Assembly (NCBI RefSeq): GCF_932526225.1
Contig: NC_064044.1
Coordinates: 15,749,453 to 15,813,452, forward strand
Direction of reading: 5' to 3'
Length of the DNA: 64,000 bases
DNA from: Nematostella vectensis
Taxonomy: Eukaryota; Cnidaria; Anthozoa; Actiniaria; Edwardsiidae
Position numbers and translations under genes: made by a program. The notes beneath the pieces are model-generated. The model did no database searches. It was not told the origin of the DNA and was given only the letters and a program-made list of their open reading frames with translations. Of this stretch, positions 23,681 to 36,200 are shown piece by piece; the first letter of the stretch is position 1, and every line of letters starts with the position of its first letter.

Positions 23681-24895
23681 TTTTATGACAGTGCAGGGAT
23701 TTCCTTGTCTGCAAATAAATACGTCGCTGGCGCATTTTAGCTTTCCTGTCGAGGCCAATACTCGTCGGGCTTGTGTAATCCTTTGGACGACAGAGAATGA
23801 AAACAAACTAAAAAATGTTGCAAGCCCTGCTTTTCTCTCGATCATTAGCTCTAGTCGATTATCGGTGAGTGTGTGAGATATCGATATAAGCGTCTTTTGA
23901 CTGATTGAAGGGAAACACTTTTGACGGGAAACCATTTTGAGGTAAATGTCACGACAGCTATCCACTGTTAGCGCAAAAAAAAAGGTTTATTTTGAAACTT
24001 CCCCGATGCTGTTTAACCTGGGTACTTTTGGGTACTTTTGAATAATTCATGTTGTGTGACTTAAAAACTAACGCATGGAATAATGCATTCCTTAAAGTAC
24101 CCAATGAGGAGGGCGCAAAAGCAATTTTAATCCGAGGTCAAAGGAAAGATCAACAAACAATAGCGACTATGCGGTAACACAATGCAACACTTCAGCCGTC
24201 TCGCATGTTCTACCTTGCATTGTGTTTCTTGTTGCTAATCCTTTGAAAGGCATGAAACAAGTATATAAAAACATGAGTGAAAGTCAAACTCACCTCCTAT
24301 AACCATGCGATGAATAAAAACGCTTTGAAGGCACGTCCTTTTTCCGCCGGAAATCGCCTCTCGATAAATAATTAACCTGAATTTATAATGAGGTACACGC
24401 GCGCAAGGCATTTTGGGAGCTTTAAATCCTCCTTGAACCTTACCTAACTAGTAATTCAGCTAGGTTGTTCATCCATAGTTCCATAAAAAGAATAGGGAAA
24501 TCTTGTGGTACTTAGAAATAAGCTACTTAGTGAAACGATCGATGATTTGTTTTTAAACTTTCTTTGATTTGAACCTTCCAACTAATACCAAGTGAACAAT
24601 TCCTAAATTAATTATTTACTCCAGCTTTCTTATGTGGAAGATATCAAGGACCGGTATTAGTAATTTTGTGAATACAAAGAACATTTGACATGACCATAAG
24701 ATACTTTACTGTCATAAAATTCTGGTTTGACTCTAGAAAAAAAGTTTCATATTTAAGGTTATTTTACCTACAAATTTCCCTTTATGCCTATGATCCTTTT
24801 TTACAATATTCCACATGAAGTTATCTTGAATATCCCTGGGCACCTCAATGTTTCATACAGTTTTGACTCAAATGCTGTTTTCCAAACTTTTTTAG

Positions 24896-24973
24896 GTGAG
24901 TCCACCCACAAGAGAAGCTCCAAACAAGCTGCCAGCTTGGGGACATGATGCTAGGGCAGGATGTACATATAAG
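24896..24973 (+). CDS. Weak candidate internal exon
   Basis: A 78-bp phase-0 stretch lies between acceptor aacttttttag and donor TATAAG/GTATTG. It encodes PPTREAPNKLPAWGHDARAG and similar. A possible upstream exon would end at TTATCG/GTGAGT (about 23866) in the same phase. Nothing identifies the family, so chance splice-like flanks are quite possible. Confidence 0.25.
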
Positions 24974-25605
24974 GTATTGCATATTGCTGCATTAATTTAA
25001 TGCAGCTAAGGGAAAAGTAGGACAACTTGAGTAACAAAAAGATAGATAATAGTTTTGCAAATGAAAACTTGTTATAAAATACTGGACCAGACTAATATAA
25101 TGAATTTTGAAACCAAGTTAGAATGGTCTATTTCATTCACTCCTTAGGGGCTAGATGGGGGGTAGGGAGATGTGCTTGGGCTAAATGGGAGTAGGGAGAT
25201 GTACTTGATGGGTGCAAATATTGTTTTAAATGTTGGAAAGAATAAAGAAAGCACCCATTTTTGCTGTTAGAAACTATAATTCAGCTTCAATTCTTCAATT
25301 TTCCTTAATCCATTATACCTCCATACAGCTGCCTCCATAAACAACAGAAGTTTTTCCAAATTAAAGAAAATTAAAAACATACATATATACATATATATTT
25401 ATATAACTATCTCAAGTATCTGCTAGTAAATATATATATATATACAAACTCATTGAAGAGACTACCAGGTTTTCTTAGCACCTATATCTTATCTTCATTC
25501 AGAAGTCTTCATGGTGATTCACATTCATTATGATATGGCTCAAATTGAATGTATGCTGGCTCCACTTTTAGGCAGTGCCTAAATCTATATATTATATTTA
25601 CTTAC
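24974..25605. other. Stretch without recognised gene
   Basis: AT-rich, with an AT microsatellite at about 25378-25445 (acatatatac...tatatata). If the minus-strand gene starting at 26190 is real, this is its intron. Confidence 0.35.
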
Positions 25606-26190
25606 TTATATCTTCATCTTCTTTGCCATAGTCAATATCTGAAATAAATTGTAACAATTATATTTAGAAAAGAGGAAGGGGTTTCTTTTCAATTTGATTT
25701 ATAGAGTACAGTAGCTTATTATTTATGATGGCCTTATTGCAGAGGAGCCAACTGAAACTACAGCCTCACACACTAATTTTATTTTATTTTTACTCAATTC
25801 AGCTATTTAATAATAAACTTTGGCAGCGCTGTATAAGCAAAAAAATGATAGCAATAAATACGGCTAGGCTAGCTATCAAAAGAAGCAGTCCACTTGGCAG
25901 TGCAGGGAAGGGCACTTTGTTTCCCTATACTTATGTCGGTGATGTGCAGAGCTCAACACGAAATTGTTTAAAGAAACCAAACGTCCCAGCAACTGGCGTC
26001 GCGTCCCATATAAAGACATACCGATTTCGAAAGCTACATAACTCCTTATTCTCAGAATAATTTTTTCTAAGCCCAGAAAATTATTGTAGAGAGATCTTGG
26101 CAAATTTCCACATGTATTTGGGTTCGAAATCGGCAAACATGGCGCTGCAGAGCTCCAATTCCCTTCGAATAAATACTCACCATCTTCCAT
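25606..26190 (-). CDS. Putative 5' end of an unknown minus-strand gene (two exons)
   Basis: Exon 1 coding part is 26190-26181 (ATGGAAGATG, then GTGAGT). Exon 2 is 25638-25606, after a strong acceptor (gttacaatttatttcag) and before GTAAGT. Joined in phase they read MEDDIDYGKEDEDI, a start typical of acidic N-termini of nuclear proteins. The preceding 60 bp are open too, but the short reading from ATG at 26190 keeps phase with exon 2 and the longer one does not. I could not find further exons to the left; the family is unknown. Confidence 0.4.
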
Positions 26191-26249
26191 ATTTTTACTC
26201 CATCGCTTCGACGCCTTGCACGAGATATCTTAGGAAGATGATCTAACAC

Positions 26250-27862
26250 ACTGGCTGCTCTAAAATTGCAAAACTCGACGGGAAAAAGCTTTTAAAGCGA
26301 AAAATATATCTTCCCGGCGGTAAAAGGCGAGGGGCTTGAATGATGACGTCATAATCCATTTAGGCCGCCATATTTCTGTTTCTAGAAAAGGAAATATTCT
26401 GAGCTGATAACGCGAAGTATCTCACAGTAGCGCCCAGGATCGAGGAAATGTGATAGAAAAATAAAAACAAATAAAGAAACAAACAAAATAAAAACAAGAT
26501 GACGACCTCGACTTGATGTATACGCGATTCTTGATAAAAGAAGATATATTACATTTTTTTTTTTACTGTTGTTATTATTTTTATGTGTACTCTATGCCAA
26601 TCCCAATCCCCAGGGTCTGGATGGGGTTAACCGACTAGCGACAAATGGCTTAAAAAGTAACTGACTACCGACAAAACATGAAAATAACTAGTGATTAGTG
26701 ACAAAAAAATATTTGCCGACTACCGACATTTTATTATAACCGGTATTTTTAGTCTATACTTCCATCGTCGATCTACTTAAATTCGGCCATTTCAGAATCT
26801 GCACTGAATGTATTTCCTGTTGCATCAACTTTTCAGTCAATTATTAACCCATAATTAATATAATATCAATAAGCTATTAATTACTTATCAATCCTAAATA
26901 ATGTTTAATCTTGTTTATACATAAAATCAGTTACAAGAGCGAATACTAGTTTAGGTTCACCGACTACCGACAAAGACCGATAATTCTTACCTACTCCTGA
27001 CAGTTTATGGAAATTTTTAACTGACTAATGACATGCAGACCCTCCCCCCCCACTCCATCCAGACCATGCAATCCAAGGTACCCCCTCTTCGACATCACAA
27101 TCCCTCCATCCCACCCCCCGTCACTTCAAACCCCACCCCCCCCCCCCCCCCTCCTTCCCAGTCTCCACTTTTTGGACCGTTCCGCCTCCCGAACATTCAA
27201 AACAAACCGACACTGTAAGACAGCTTTATATTTACTGATTTATTATCATGCATTATTTTCTTGGTCTTTGAAAACATCGGTGTCAACACTTAAAATCGGG
27301 CTTATGTGTGACAGTATATTTTTCTTGTTTTCCAAGCCCATTAAGAACTGTAATCCTAATATACTATTATATGCAGGTATAAGCGCTCCAAAATCATTAT
27401 ATCCTGCAATTTAAAATAGTTTCACTTTTCATGCACAATTATCTCGGCGATATTTCTCGTTGTACCCGCAGTGGCACACGAGTAACGTATAAATGACTGA
27501 ATCCTGATCTCCTAAAGGACTTAATTAAGACCTGTTGAGTGTTGTTCTTAGTACCAATCTTAGTGATTTTACTAAACGTCCGAGTTATTGCAGAATTCGT
27601 TGTTGCGCGACCGAGAATCCAAATCTATTTTTTCTGGGAATAACGCGTAGTCAATTACACCAGCTCGACCAATCAATTCCCTTGCTCTGTGCAGTCCTTG
27701 CTGTGTGCAGTCAAATGATTTATGACGCGACAGTGAAAACATGAAAGCCATTGATTGGTTTTGGCGGTTGATTGACTACTCGCTATTTCTAAACGAGGCA
27801 AAGATTTTGGATTCACCGACATCGCGCAACAACGAATTCGACTAAAAAACTTTTTGTTTCCT
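26250..27862. other. Stretch without recognised gene
   Basis: Contains several dispersed copies of a CCGACTACCGACAAA-like motif (26626, 26663, 26719, 26960, 27019; another at 29346) and C-rich runs near 27040-27150. No exon that I can support. Confidence 0.4.
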
Positions 27863-28187
27863 CAGGCCCGTACCCAAGACTTTTCTTGGGGGGGGGGGGG
27901 GGGTGCGAAATCCGAAAAGTGGACATAATTTTTCCGAAAAGGGGGGGGAGGTCTCTGATAAAAATCTGACCACCCCCCCCCCCTAAAAAAAGCGATTTTG
28001 TATGCCTTTGCAGTATCTCCATGGGATGTTTATTGTCGGATTAGGCTACATATCAGACTGATCTAGCTTATGCTTTATAGTTTCGTCTAAGCACGTCTAT
28101 TAAGAACCGAAAGTGGACCTTCGGCCGTTGCAGGTGGGGGACGGGGTTGATTTGCATTTCCTTGCAACACCCCTGGGTACGGGCCTG
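27863..28187. mobile_element. 325-bp MITE, CAGGCCCGTACCCA termini
   Basis: The left end CAGGCCCGTACCCAAG is mirrored by TGGGTACGGGCCTG at the right, a 14-bp inverted repeat. Flanks GTTTCCTC and GTTTCTTG are a possible but imperfect 8-bp duplication. Runs of G and C lie inside the element, and it has no ORF. The termini resemble hAT-type non-autonomous elements. Confidence 0.6.
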
Positions 28188-28498
28188 TTTCTTGTGGGAT
28201 GGTTGGTTAGAGCAGAGTCCCCCTCTTTCTATTCACAGACAATCACAGGAATCCCAAATGAAAGGTTGGAGATTATGTGAGTAGTGTTTGCTTTTTTCAC
28301 ACTGTCCTTCAGCTAACGAGCAAAGCCTGTGATTGGCTCTGATTAGAATTTGAGTGGAGCTCTTTGAAACTTGAACTTAACTATGAAGTTCGCGTTGTTT
28401 TATTCACATATACTTGGTTAACTATTCTCTATACCCCCTCATCATGCGTTTTGTCTATTTTACTGGATGTGAAATACTTTTAACATATTTATATATTA
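28188..28498. other. Stretch without recognised gene
   Basis: No supported feature between the two TIR elements. Confidence 0.35.
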
Positions 28499-29064
28499 CA
28501 AGGGCGGATCCAGGGAGAAGGGGGGGACATCTTGAAGAAGGGCCGGGAGGTACACTTGTGGTTTTTAGCTCCCATACACTCCTTTTAGAATTAAGTTTCC
28601 ATATCATGTTTGCTTTAAAAGGCGCTCTAGTGGACTCCCAAGACAACGGTCTCATGTGACCAGGCCCTAATACGTAATTCGCTGAGAACATATAACAGCG
28701 GGCGCAGGAGCAACACACTCAAAGGGTAACGCGCAAATCAAACGTATAGGTAACGTTAAAACCGAACGCTAAAAAGGTAATGGTTAAACCTAACGCTAAA
28801 AGTTAACGCTAAAACCGAACGCTAACATGGTAACGGTAAAACCGAACGCTAAAATAAGGTTATGGTAAAACCGAACGTAAAAAAGATTCGTCTTTCGTGG
28901 AAGCCGTTTTGAATCGACCCCATGAACCTTCGTCTTTCACTGCAGAAGAATTTACGCGTGCTCGCACCAGTCTCCCATCGACCTTTTAGGACCAGGGACA
29001 ACACATGTTTGAAAGGGCGGCGAGAAGCCCCCCCCTCCCCCCACAGCCCTGGATCCGCCACTGG
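28499..29064. mobile_element. TIR element, GGCGGATCCAGGG termini
   Basis: The left end reads CAAGGGCGGATCCAGGG and the right end is the inverse of CAGTGGCGGATCCAGGG (15 of 17 matching). G runs follow both ends. No target duplication is evident. The interior (28745-28880) holds four to five copies of a GGTAACGGTAAAACCGAACG-like unit. GGCGGATCCAG termini are common in invertebrate non-autonomous elements. Confidence 0.5.
28745..28880. repeat. Irregular tandem repeat of about 25 bp
   Basis: Units resemble GGTAACGGTAAAACCGAACGCTAAAA with indels, inside the element above. No ORF. Confidence 0.6.
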
Positions 29065-29084
29065 ATTCAAAACCATACATGCAT

Positions 29085-29195
29085 TGGAATTATATTATAC
29101 AGGTAAGTGTCCGTCCCTCTAATAGGGGGATGTCGACAACTGGAATTATATTATACAGGTAAGTGCCTGTCCCTCTAATTGTGGAATGTCGACCG
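29085..29195. repeat. 55-bp tandem duplication
   Basis: TGGAATTATATTATACAGGT occurs at about 29085 and 29140, followed each time by AAGTGyCyGTCCCTCTAAT and a GTCGAC site. A 55-bp duplication with scattered differences. Confidence 0.8.
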
Positions 29196-29589
29196 TTGCC
29201 CACGAAAAACTCATAAAGTAGCCCATGTAACAAACTCACCAATATTAACACGTCCCCTTTAAGCGAAGATGATTATATCGCAACCGAATGATGGGCTTAC
29301 ATAAAGCGGCAATAGCACCAGTTTTACTTCCGGTGGAAATTTCAACCGACTAGAGACAAAAGAATCTATCAGAATCGCGATATTTAACAGGCTTTCCGCT
29401 CTAAATTATCAGTAACATCCTCAAAGAAACTTCCAATAGACACACTGCTTTTACAATTTTGCAGTATTTTTTCGCGTTTTCCGTTAAAAATTAACAGAGA
29501 TTGTTACGCAATCGACCGGAAGTAAATATTGGTGACATCGCAGCTTTGATGGACGAGTGGCTTGACTATCGATCCAATGATGATTACGA

Positions 29590-29975
29590 GTCACAATCAC
29601 GTGACTATTGATTCACACATTGTCGAAGTGTCACAATCACATGACTGTCGACCCGCATGTTGGTGAAGTGTCACAACCACGTGACTATTGATTCACACAT
29701 TGTCGAAGTGTCACAATCACGTGACTGTTGACCCGCACGTTGATGGTGTCACAATCACGTGACTATTGACCCGCACGTTGGCTAAATGTCACAATCACGT
29801 GACTGTTGACCCGCACGTTAGTGAAGTGTCACAATCACGTGACTACTAATCCACAAGTTGGCGAAGAGTCACAATCACGTGACTACTGATCCACAATTTG
29901 GCGGAGAGGCACAATCACGTGACTATTGATTCACAAGTTGGCGAAGAGTCAATCACGTGACTACTGATCCAAAGG
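29590..29975. repeat. About 40-bp tandem repeat carrying CACGTG in most units
   Basis: Roughly ten units contain TCACAATCACGTGACT followed by a variable AT-rich part (GATTCACACATTGTCGAA or GACCCGCACGTTG). Most units keep the palindrome TCACGTGA, a binding site for bHLH-zip factors such as USF, MITF or TFEB; one unit has CACATGA. The array sits about 280 bp beyond the stop of the 30-61 kb gene, past its poly(A) signal. Confidence 0.85.
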
Positions 29976-30117
29976 TGTTCACGGAAAGAAGATGGTGAGA
30001 AAGGGGAGCCACCATTGTATTTGTTTTTTTAAATCAGGTTTTGGTTGGTAATATTAACTGCATTTATGAGAACTCTAAAATGGCGTTGAGGACTGACAAA
30101 CTACGGCCGTAAATCGC

Positions 30118-30123
30118 TTTATT
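30118..30123 (-). promoter_or_regulatory. Poly(A) signal AATAAA
   Basis: On the minus strand AATAAA lies about 130 nt after the TAA stop of the large gene (30255-30253), a typical distance. It is the likely 3' end signal; no other AATAAA is nearer. Confidence 0.65.
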
Positions 30124-30252
30124 CCATTAGATGGGCGTAATTGCATCAAGGGTTTGGAATTTGACTGAATTGAGGAAGCAGTTTTTGATTAGGGAATCAT
30201 TAGCAAGAATTGTCAAAAACTTGCAGTAAAAGGCACAAGAACTTTTGAAAAC

Positions 30253-33200
30253 TTAGACACAAATTGTATAAAACTCTGCATCCCCTGAATCGATCAGACA
30301 ATAAAGTCCCGCTGAGGACGTGGTGCTTTGCGGGAGAAACTTCGAGCAATATTTGCAATCATGGAATGCAAATGAGTTGGTGGTGGTGGCTGCGGCAAAT
30401 CCCGCTAACTGTGCAGCATTCATGACGCCTCCCCGCGCCTCTGTACTCCCCAACTCACGGTTAGCAGGGAAGAACGCATTGTATCGCGACCTGCACTCAT
30501 CTCGGTCTGGATTGGTCAATTCCTCGGCTGAGTGACCGACAGGGCGGCGACCATATGCCTGGCACAACAGCTGGTAATCGTGACACCATGTATCCTGCCT
30601 GGACATCATGTTGAATCGCGGTAGCCTCACGCGGAAGGCCAGTAACTCAATCTCGTTGTATAGGACAGGCCGGGTCTCCATGACCTTGAAGTTGTAGCGT
30701 GTATCACGAGTGCACACGGTGTATACTTCATGCATGACGTCTGCTTGCATAGTCAGTGGGTACAGTCCCTGGTTTATAGTAATATCGATCGTCTTGGAGC
30801 ACTTCGAACATCGGTAGAGGAAAAAGCTGTTCTCAGCTGTAGCCTCCGTGTACCCGGCAGCCTTAGCGGCCTCAACCACGCGATCAGTTGCGGGACAGGT
30901 TAGAGTGGAGTCATGTGACAGAAGGGCATTATAGCGGCCGACGCATTTGCTGATGTCAGTATTATTAGGGTTGTCATGGTTACAAGTCAACGGATGGAGA
31001 CCGTAGTGTGAGCACAACATTGCATAATCGTGACACCAGTCGCTGTTGCGTGACTGTGCGTGGTGTGGCAGCGCAGCATGGATGACCAAATATGGGATGT
31101 CCTGTAAGGTGACGTGACGCGTTGATATGACGTCAAAGTTGCTGATTGGCAGGTCTCTTGTGCAAGCGAAGTAAACGAACTCGGGAGTCGACAGCGATGG
31201 TACACAGTTGAATGGTCCGCCACAAGAGAACGTCTTGCTGCAACCAGAACAACTCGAGTAAACGAAAGAGTTCAGTTTGGTGGCGTTGACAAACCCCGCT
31301 GCAGTAGCTAGATCATCCACAGGAAGCATTTCATGTTCGCGTAAAACAACGGCCTCTTGGCTGAATAAGCATTCCTGTCCCTTGTCGCTCTTGTCGGCGA
31401 TATACGCAACGGGCCTAAGCAACAGCTTTTTACAAGTTTTCGTGTACTCTACACACCAACTATATGTGGAGTTTTGGCCGGGAGGAACTCTTGCTTTGAG
31501 GATCTTGAACACACGGCCTTTGTAGGCAACTTGCTTGGAGCCTCGCAACTCGAATTTTTCCTGCTTGGTACAGATCACGTGGACGGACTGGTCAGACCGG
31601 TTACGCAGGTTACATAGTCCACCCGAGGATGTATCGCAGTCTGTGTACAAATCCCGCGGGCAGTCCTTAGGGGAACACGAACTAAACGTTACGGTACTGT
31701 CATCTGTAGCTTCGCTAAAGCCTGCCTGACGAGCTATCTCCCCGGTACTCTCCAGAGGACACGCAGGGAAATTACCTCCGTAAGAATAAGCGTTGTACCG
31801 CAGGGTGCATGCCGGGTATTGTCTGCACCCGAATGGTACACTCCCAAAAGACTCGCAAACTCTTTGGTAATCGCGACACCAGTTTTCCTGACTCGATTTT
31901 CCTTTCTTCGCTATTTTCGCTTCAATCACTAAGAATTCCTTAAATTTGTATACAGTCTCGCTTTTGTTAACGACCTGAAAGTTGTAGGGTTGTTTATTGT
32001 TTAGGCATAAAGTGTAGACTTCTCTTGACCAAGTGTCATACTTGAGGCAAGGGAGGGATTGGTTGCACTCTTTGTTTTGAAGTTCCTTAGAACAGTTGCC
32101 GTCCTCGCCAAAAATAAAAGAATTCTCTTGGTTTACCGTCCCTAATCCTGCTGCGGAAATTACTTGAGTGGCTCCCTGAGGAGAGTCACAACCAATTGCG
32201 TTAGTCATGGCTGCATTGTGCGACGCTTTGAAGGTAGAGTTTGCGGCACAAGTCACGGGACGTCCATCGAAGTGGTCACACAATCTCTCATAATCGTGAC
32301 ACCAGGATTCGTGGCGTGATATTTTATCAGAAGGCAGCCTTGCTTTGATAACTGTCACGCGCACGCCGTTATGCAGGTAGGTGTTACTGTCCATCACGCT
32401 GAAGCTGCTATGATCAACAGAGGTGCAGACTGTGTAGACTTCTTGGTGCCTCGGGTGAGTACTGGCGCATGACAGAGATGCGTGGCAGCCGCTGGTCGGA
32501 AGCAGGTTACTGCATGAATCACAACGAAGGAAAGCGAAGGAGTTGCTACTCGTTGCATTATGAAATCCCGCTAGCCTAGCAATGTGAGCCACCCTTTCTT
32601 TCGGATCAAGTCCCAACTGGTTGCCAGGCAACATAATGGATCCATAATATGTAGCGCAACTTGAGTAAATGGTATTGCTTGAGTGCGCATGCCCAGTCCC
32701 GGTAGGCTGCATCCCATATGAGTTGCAAAGCGCCTTGTATTCATAGCACCAGTTACTTTTCTTGGAATACCTCCCAGATGGGAGCCGAGTGTAGACCACT
32801 AAGAATGGCACGCCGCGGTGCGCGATTTTCTTTGTAGCAAGAACTTGGAAATTGGTTTCATAGTCCTTTCGACAGACAGTATAAACCTCCCGTCGTAAAC
32901 TGTTAGTGTTCAGACACGGCATCGAGCCATGGCAGCCGGAAGATGGGAGTTCTTGATTACATGAGGTCTGGTTACATGAGTCAAACAGAAAGGTATTGGT
33001 GTCTGTGACTCCTGTAATATAAGGCGATAAGCTCTGCAAAATGTATATGGCGTTGGCCGTGGCCGTACAACCGAAGTTGTTACCAGGTGGCATGTTTGAG
33101 TGGTACTCACGGGCACACCTGGCGTATGCATACTTAGACATTGAACTAGCGCCACATCCGGTGGGTCTCGTTCCGTAGGACTCACAGAGAACCTGGTAGT

Positions 33201-36200
33201 CTTTGCACCAGTTTTCGTGGAGGGACCTCCCGTGTGCTGGGACGCGTGCCTTGATACCTTTGAACTGCACGGAAGAATAAGTCTCGTCTTTGGTCATCAC
33301 AACATCAAAGTTGGTATCGGATGATGCGCATGCCGTGTACAGCTCCCGCTGACCCTTCTGCCTGCTGCCGCAGAATAACGAGTCGTCGCAGCCCGTATCG
33401 TTTAGCTGTGTGGCTGCGCATGCGCTCTCGTTGCAGCTGTGAAACGCAAAGGAATTGCTCGCACTGGCGTCGGGAAACCCAGCGTAGTCGGCTAGATCTG
33501 CAATGAGTGTGTTCAGCGGGCACTCATCAAAGTCCATCATAACGGCGTTGTATGTTTCCTGGCAACGCGAAAAGCGATGCTGATTGGCGTACGCCCTAGA
33601 GCAAGCCAGCGGCCGTTTACCGTATGACTCACAAAGCATTTTATACTCTAGGCACACGCTTCTAGTCGCGCCTTTTCCGTCCTTCAGCTTGACTTTGAGC
33701 ACCAGAATGTTCCTTCCGGAATAAGTGATGTCCCGTTGCGCTATCACCTTAAAATTGGTCTCCGTGTCTTTACACATGGTATGCACGACGCGTCTAGACA
33801 CGCCCTGTGATATGCAGTACAGCGATGAGGAACAAGTCGATGCTGGAAGCGTCTTAGCACAATCCCCAGGTGTACATTTGTCAAAACTGAAGCTGTTGCT
33901 AGTAGTTGAGTCACTAGCCATTAAATTAAGGGCCGAGTCTAAGTTAGACGCCGTGTTACAACTCAGCTGGTCGGCTGTCGGCATGTCTGAGTTGTACTGA
34001 TCGCGACAGGATGAATAGTCGTGTATTCTAAGGTAGGAAGATCCGCAACCTGTGGGGCGAAGGCCATAAGACTCGCAAAGCTTCTGATAATCTCGGCACC
34101 AGTTTTCGTACTTCGATGTCCCATTAATCGGGAGGCGTGCTTTGATTCCAAGAAAATTGAGACCGCTATATAACACCGGGCTGGTCACCATGATGTCGAA
34201 GTTGCTATCGGAATTCACACATACAGTGTAGACTACACGATCAACACTCGTGCCCGCGCGATGAAACACGCGAGAGGCCTCATGCGGAAGCTGAAATGGA
34301 CAGTCATTGGACTCGCAAGCGTTAAACGCGAATGAGTTATTGAGAGACGCGTGCGTGAATCCTGCTTTCTGTGCAAGGGCAGCCACCTTAACGTTTTGTT
34401 CACATTCCGTGTCATCATCGCTGAACATCATTCCCTTGTACTTGTCACGACATTGCGTGCGCTCGCTATCGTGCATATACTTGCGCCCACAAGCTAGTGG
34501 TCTGCGGCCGTACGTCTCGCACATGCGTTGGTAGTCTCGACACCAGTCTTCGTGTCTCGCTTGACCATGGTCAGGGATTCTCGCCATGAGCACCAAGTAC
34601 TCTTTGTTGCCCTCTGTAACAGTACGGTTGCTGATAATCTCTATTTCTGAATCTGGGTCCGCACAAACTGTGTGTACTTCTCTATTCGAAAGCGTATCCC
34701 AGCGCATACAGTACAGTTCTGTTTGGCATGTTGAACCCGAATATAGCGTCTTACGACAGCCCGCACAATTATACAAAGCAAAGGCGTTTACAGAACTCGC
34801 CGGTCTGAACCCGGCTGCATACGCTACTTGATACACATCGTTGTAAGAGTTGCAAGACCATGCGTGGCCACGACTCCGAGGCATCGTAGCGCCGTATATT
34901 GTTTGGCAGTCAAAATGACTTGGAGTACTTGAATAATAATGATCACAAGCAACAGGCCGTTTACCAATAGACTCGCACATTCGTTGATAGTCCCTGCACC
35001 AGTTTTCATGCTGCGATCTCCGGCCGCTATCCACGATTGCTTTCACAGACGCATATCTCCAGCCTTTGTATATCACAGGCTTCACTTCCGAAATACGGAA
35101 GTTACTATCGGAGGACATGCAGACAGCATAGATGTCGCTACCTCCTGCTGCGCTCATTCTAATATCATACAGATTCTTATTGGTGTTTGAGTTGGGCAAA
35201 ACGTTAACACAAGAGGCACAAGAATTGAGTGCAAACGTATTGTTCTCAGTGCCATTAGAAAAGCCAGCAGCAGTTATTATGTCAATCAGCATGGAGCGGT
35301 TAGCAGGGCAACCAAATGCGTTATCCGAAGGCATGACAGCATTGTATTCCGTCTGGCACATGCGATGCTCATCGATGGGTCTCATGTCAGTGCCGCATGC
35401 GAGTGGACGCCAGCCAAACCCCTCGCATAGCTTCTGATAATCTCGGCACCAGTTCTCATACTTGGACGTGCCATCACTCGGTAGCCTCGTTTTGACGACG
35501 AGGTACTTGGTATCTCCCATGCTGGCGAACACGTGTTGTATATACTCGAACCCAGTCTTCCTGTCTGTGCAAGCGGTGTGCTTGTAGCGAGTGTAGGTGT
35601 CGCGGTTGGCATAGTATAAGGCGTAGTGTGTACCTGAAGTAGGGAGCACGTTAGTGCAATAACTATCATCACATTGATGGAATCCGAATGCGTTTGAAGT
35701 CGTCGATACCGTATAACCACTTCTGAATGCTAAGGAATTTATCCCGTCTGACGGAACGCAGCTCAAGTCATTGAGTATCGGCATTGACGAGTTATACTTT
35801 GACGCGCACGTGTTATACCCAGAGGAGGACTGGTACGAGGCGCCACATCCAGTTGGGAATTGCCCATAGGTCGCGCAGAGTGTTTGGTAATCCCGGCACC
35901 AGTTCTCGTGCCTAGAAATCCCATCAACAGGAGTGCGCACAAGTAAAACCGTGTACGGCACACCCATTGTGGTAGCTCGTTTGGAGTCCAATACTTCGAA
36001 GTTGCTGTCTGAGTCGGTGCAGATAACATACACCGAAGAATCCGCACGGAGCGGGAACACCGCGTCGTCGGGACTGGCACCGACTGTCTTTGCGCATGCG
36101 CTGCAATTCCTGAAGGTTAAGGTGTTATCCGCGGTGGCGGCAGTAAACCCTGCAGCAACTGCTATATTAGCGGCTGCGCTTGTGTTACAGGCGATTGCAT

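Noticed and set aside
23685-23876. 63-residue plus-strand ORF as a first exon
   Set aside because: It ends at a donor-like GTGAGT in phase with the weak exon at 24896, but nothing in the sequence supports it as a protein; kept only as a remark.
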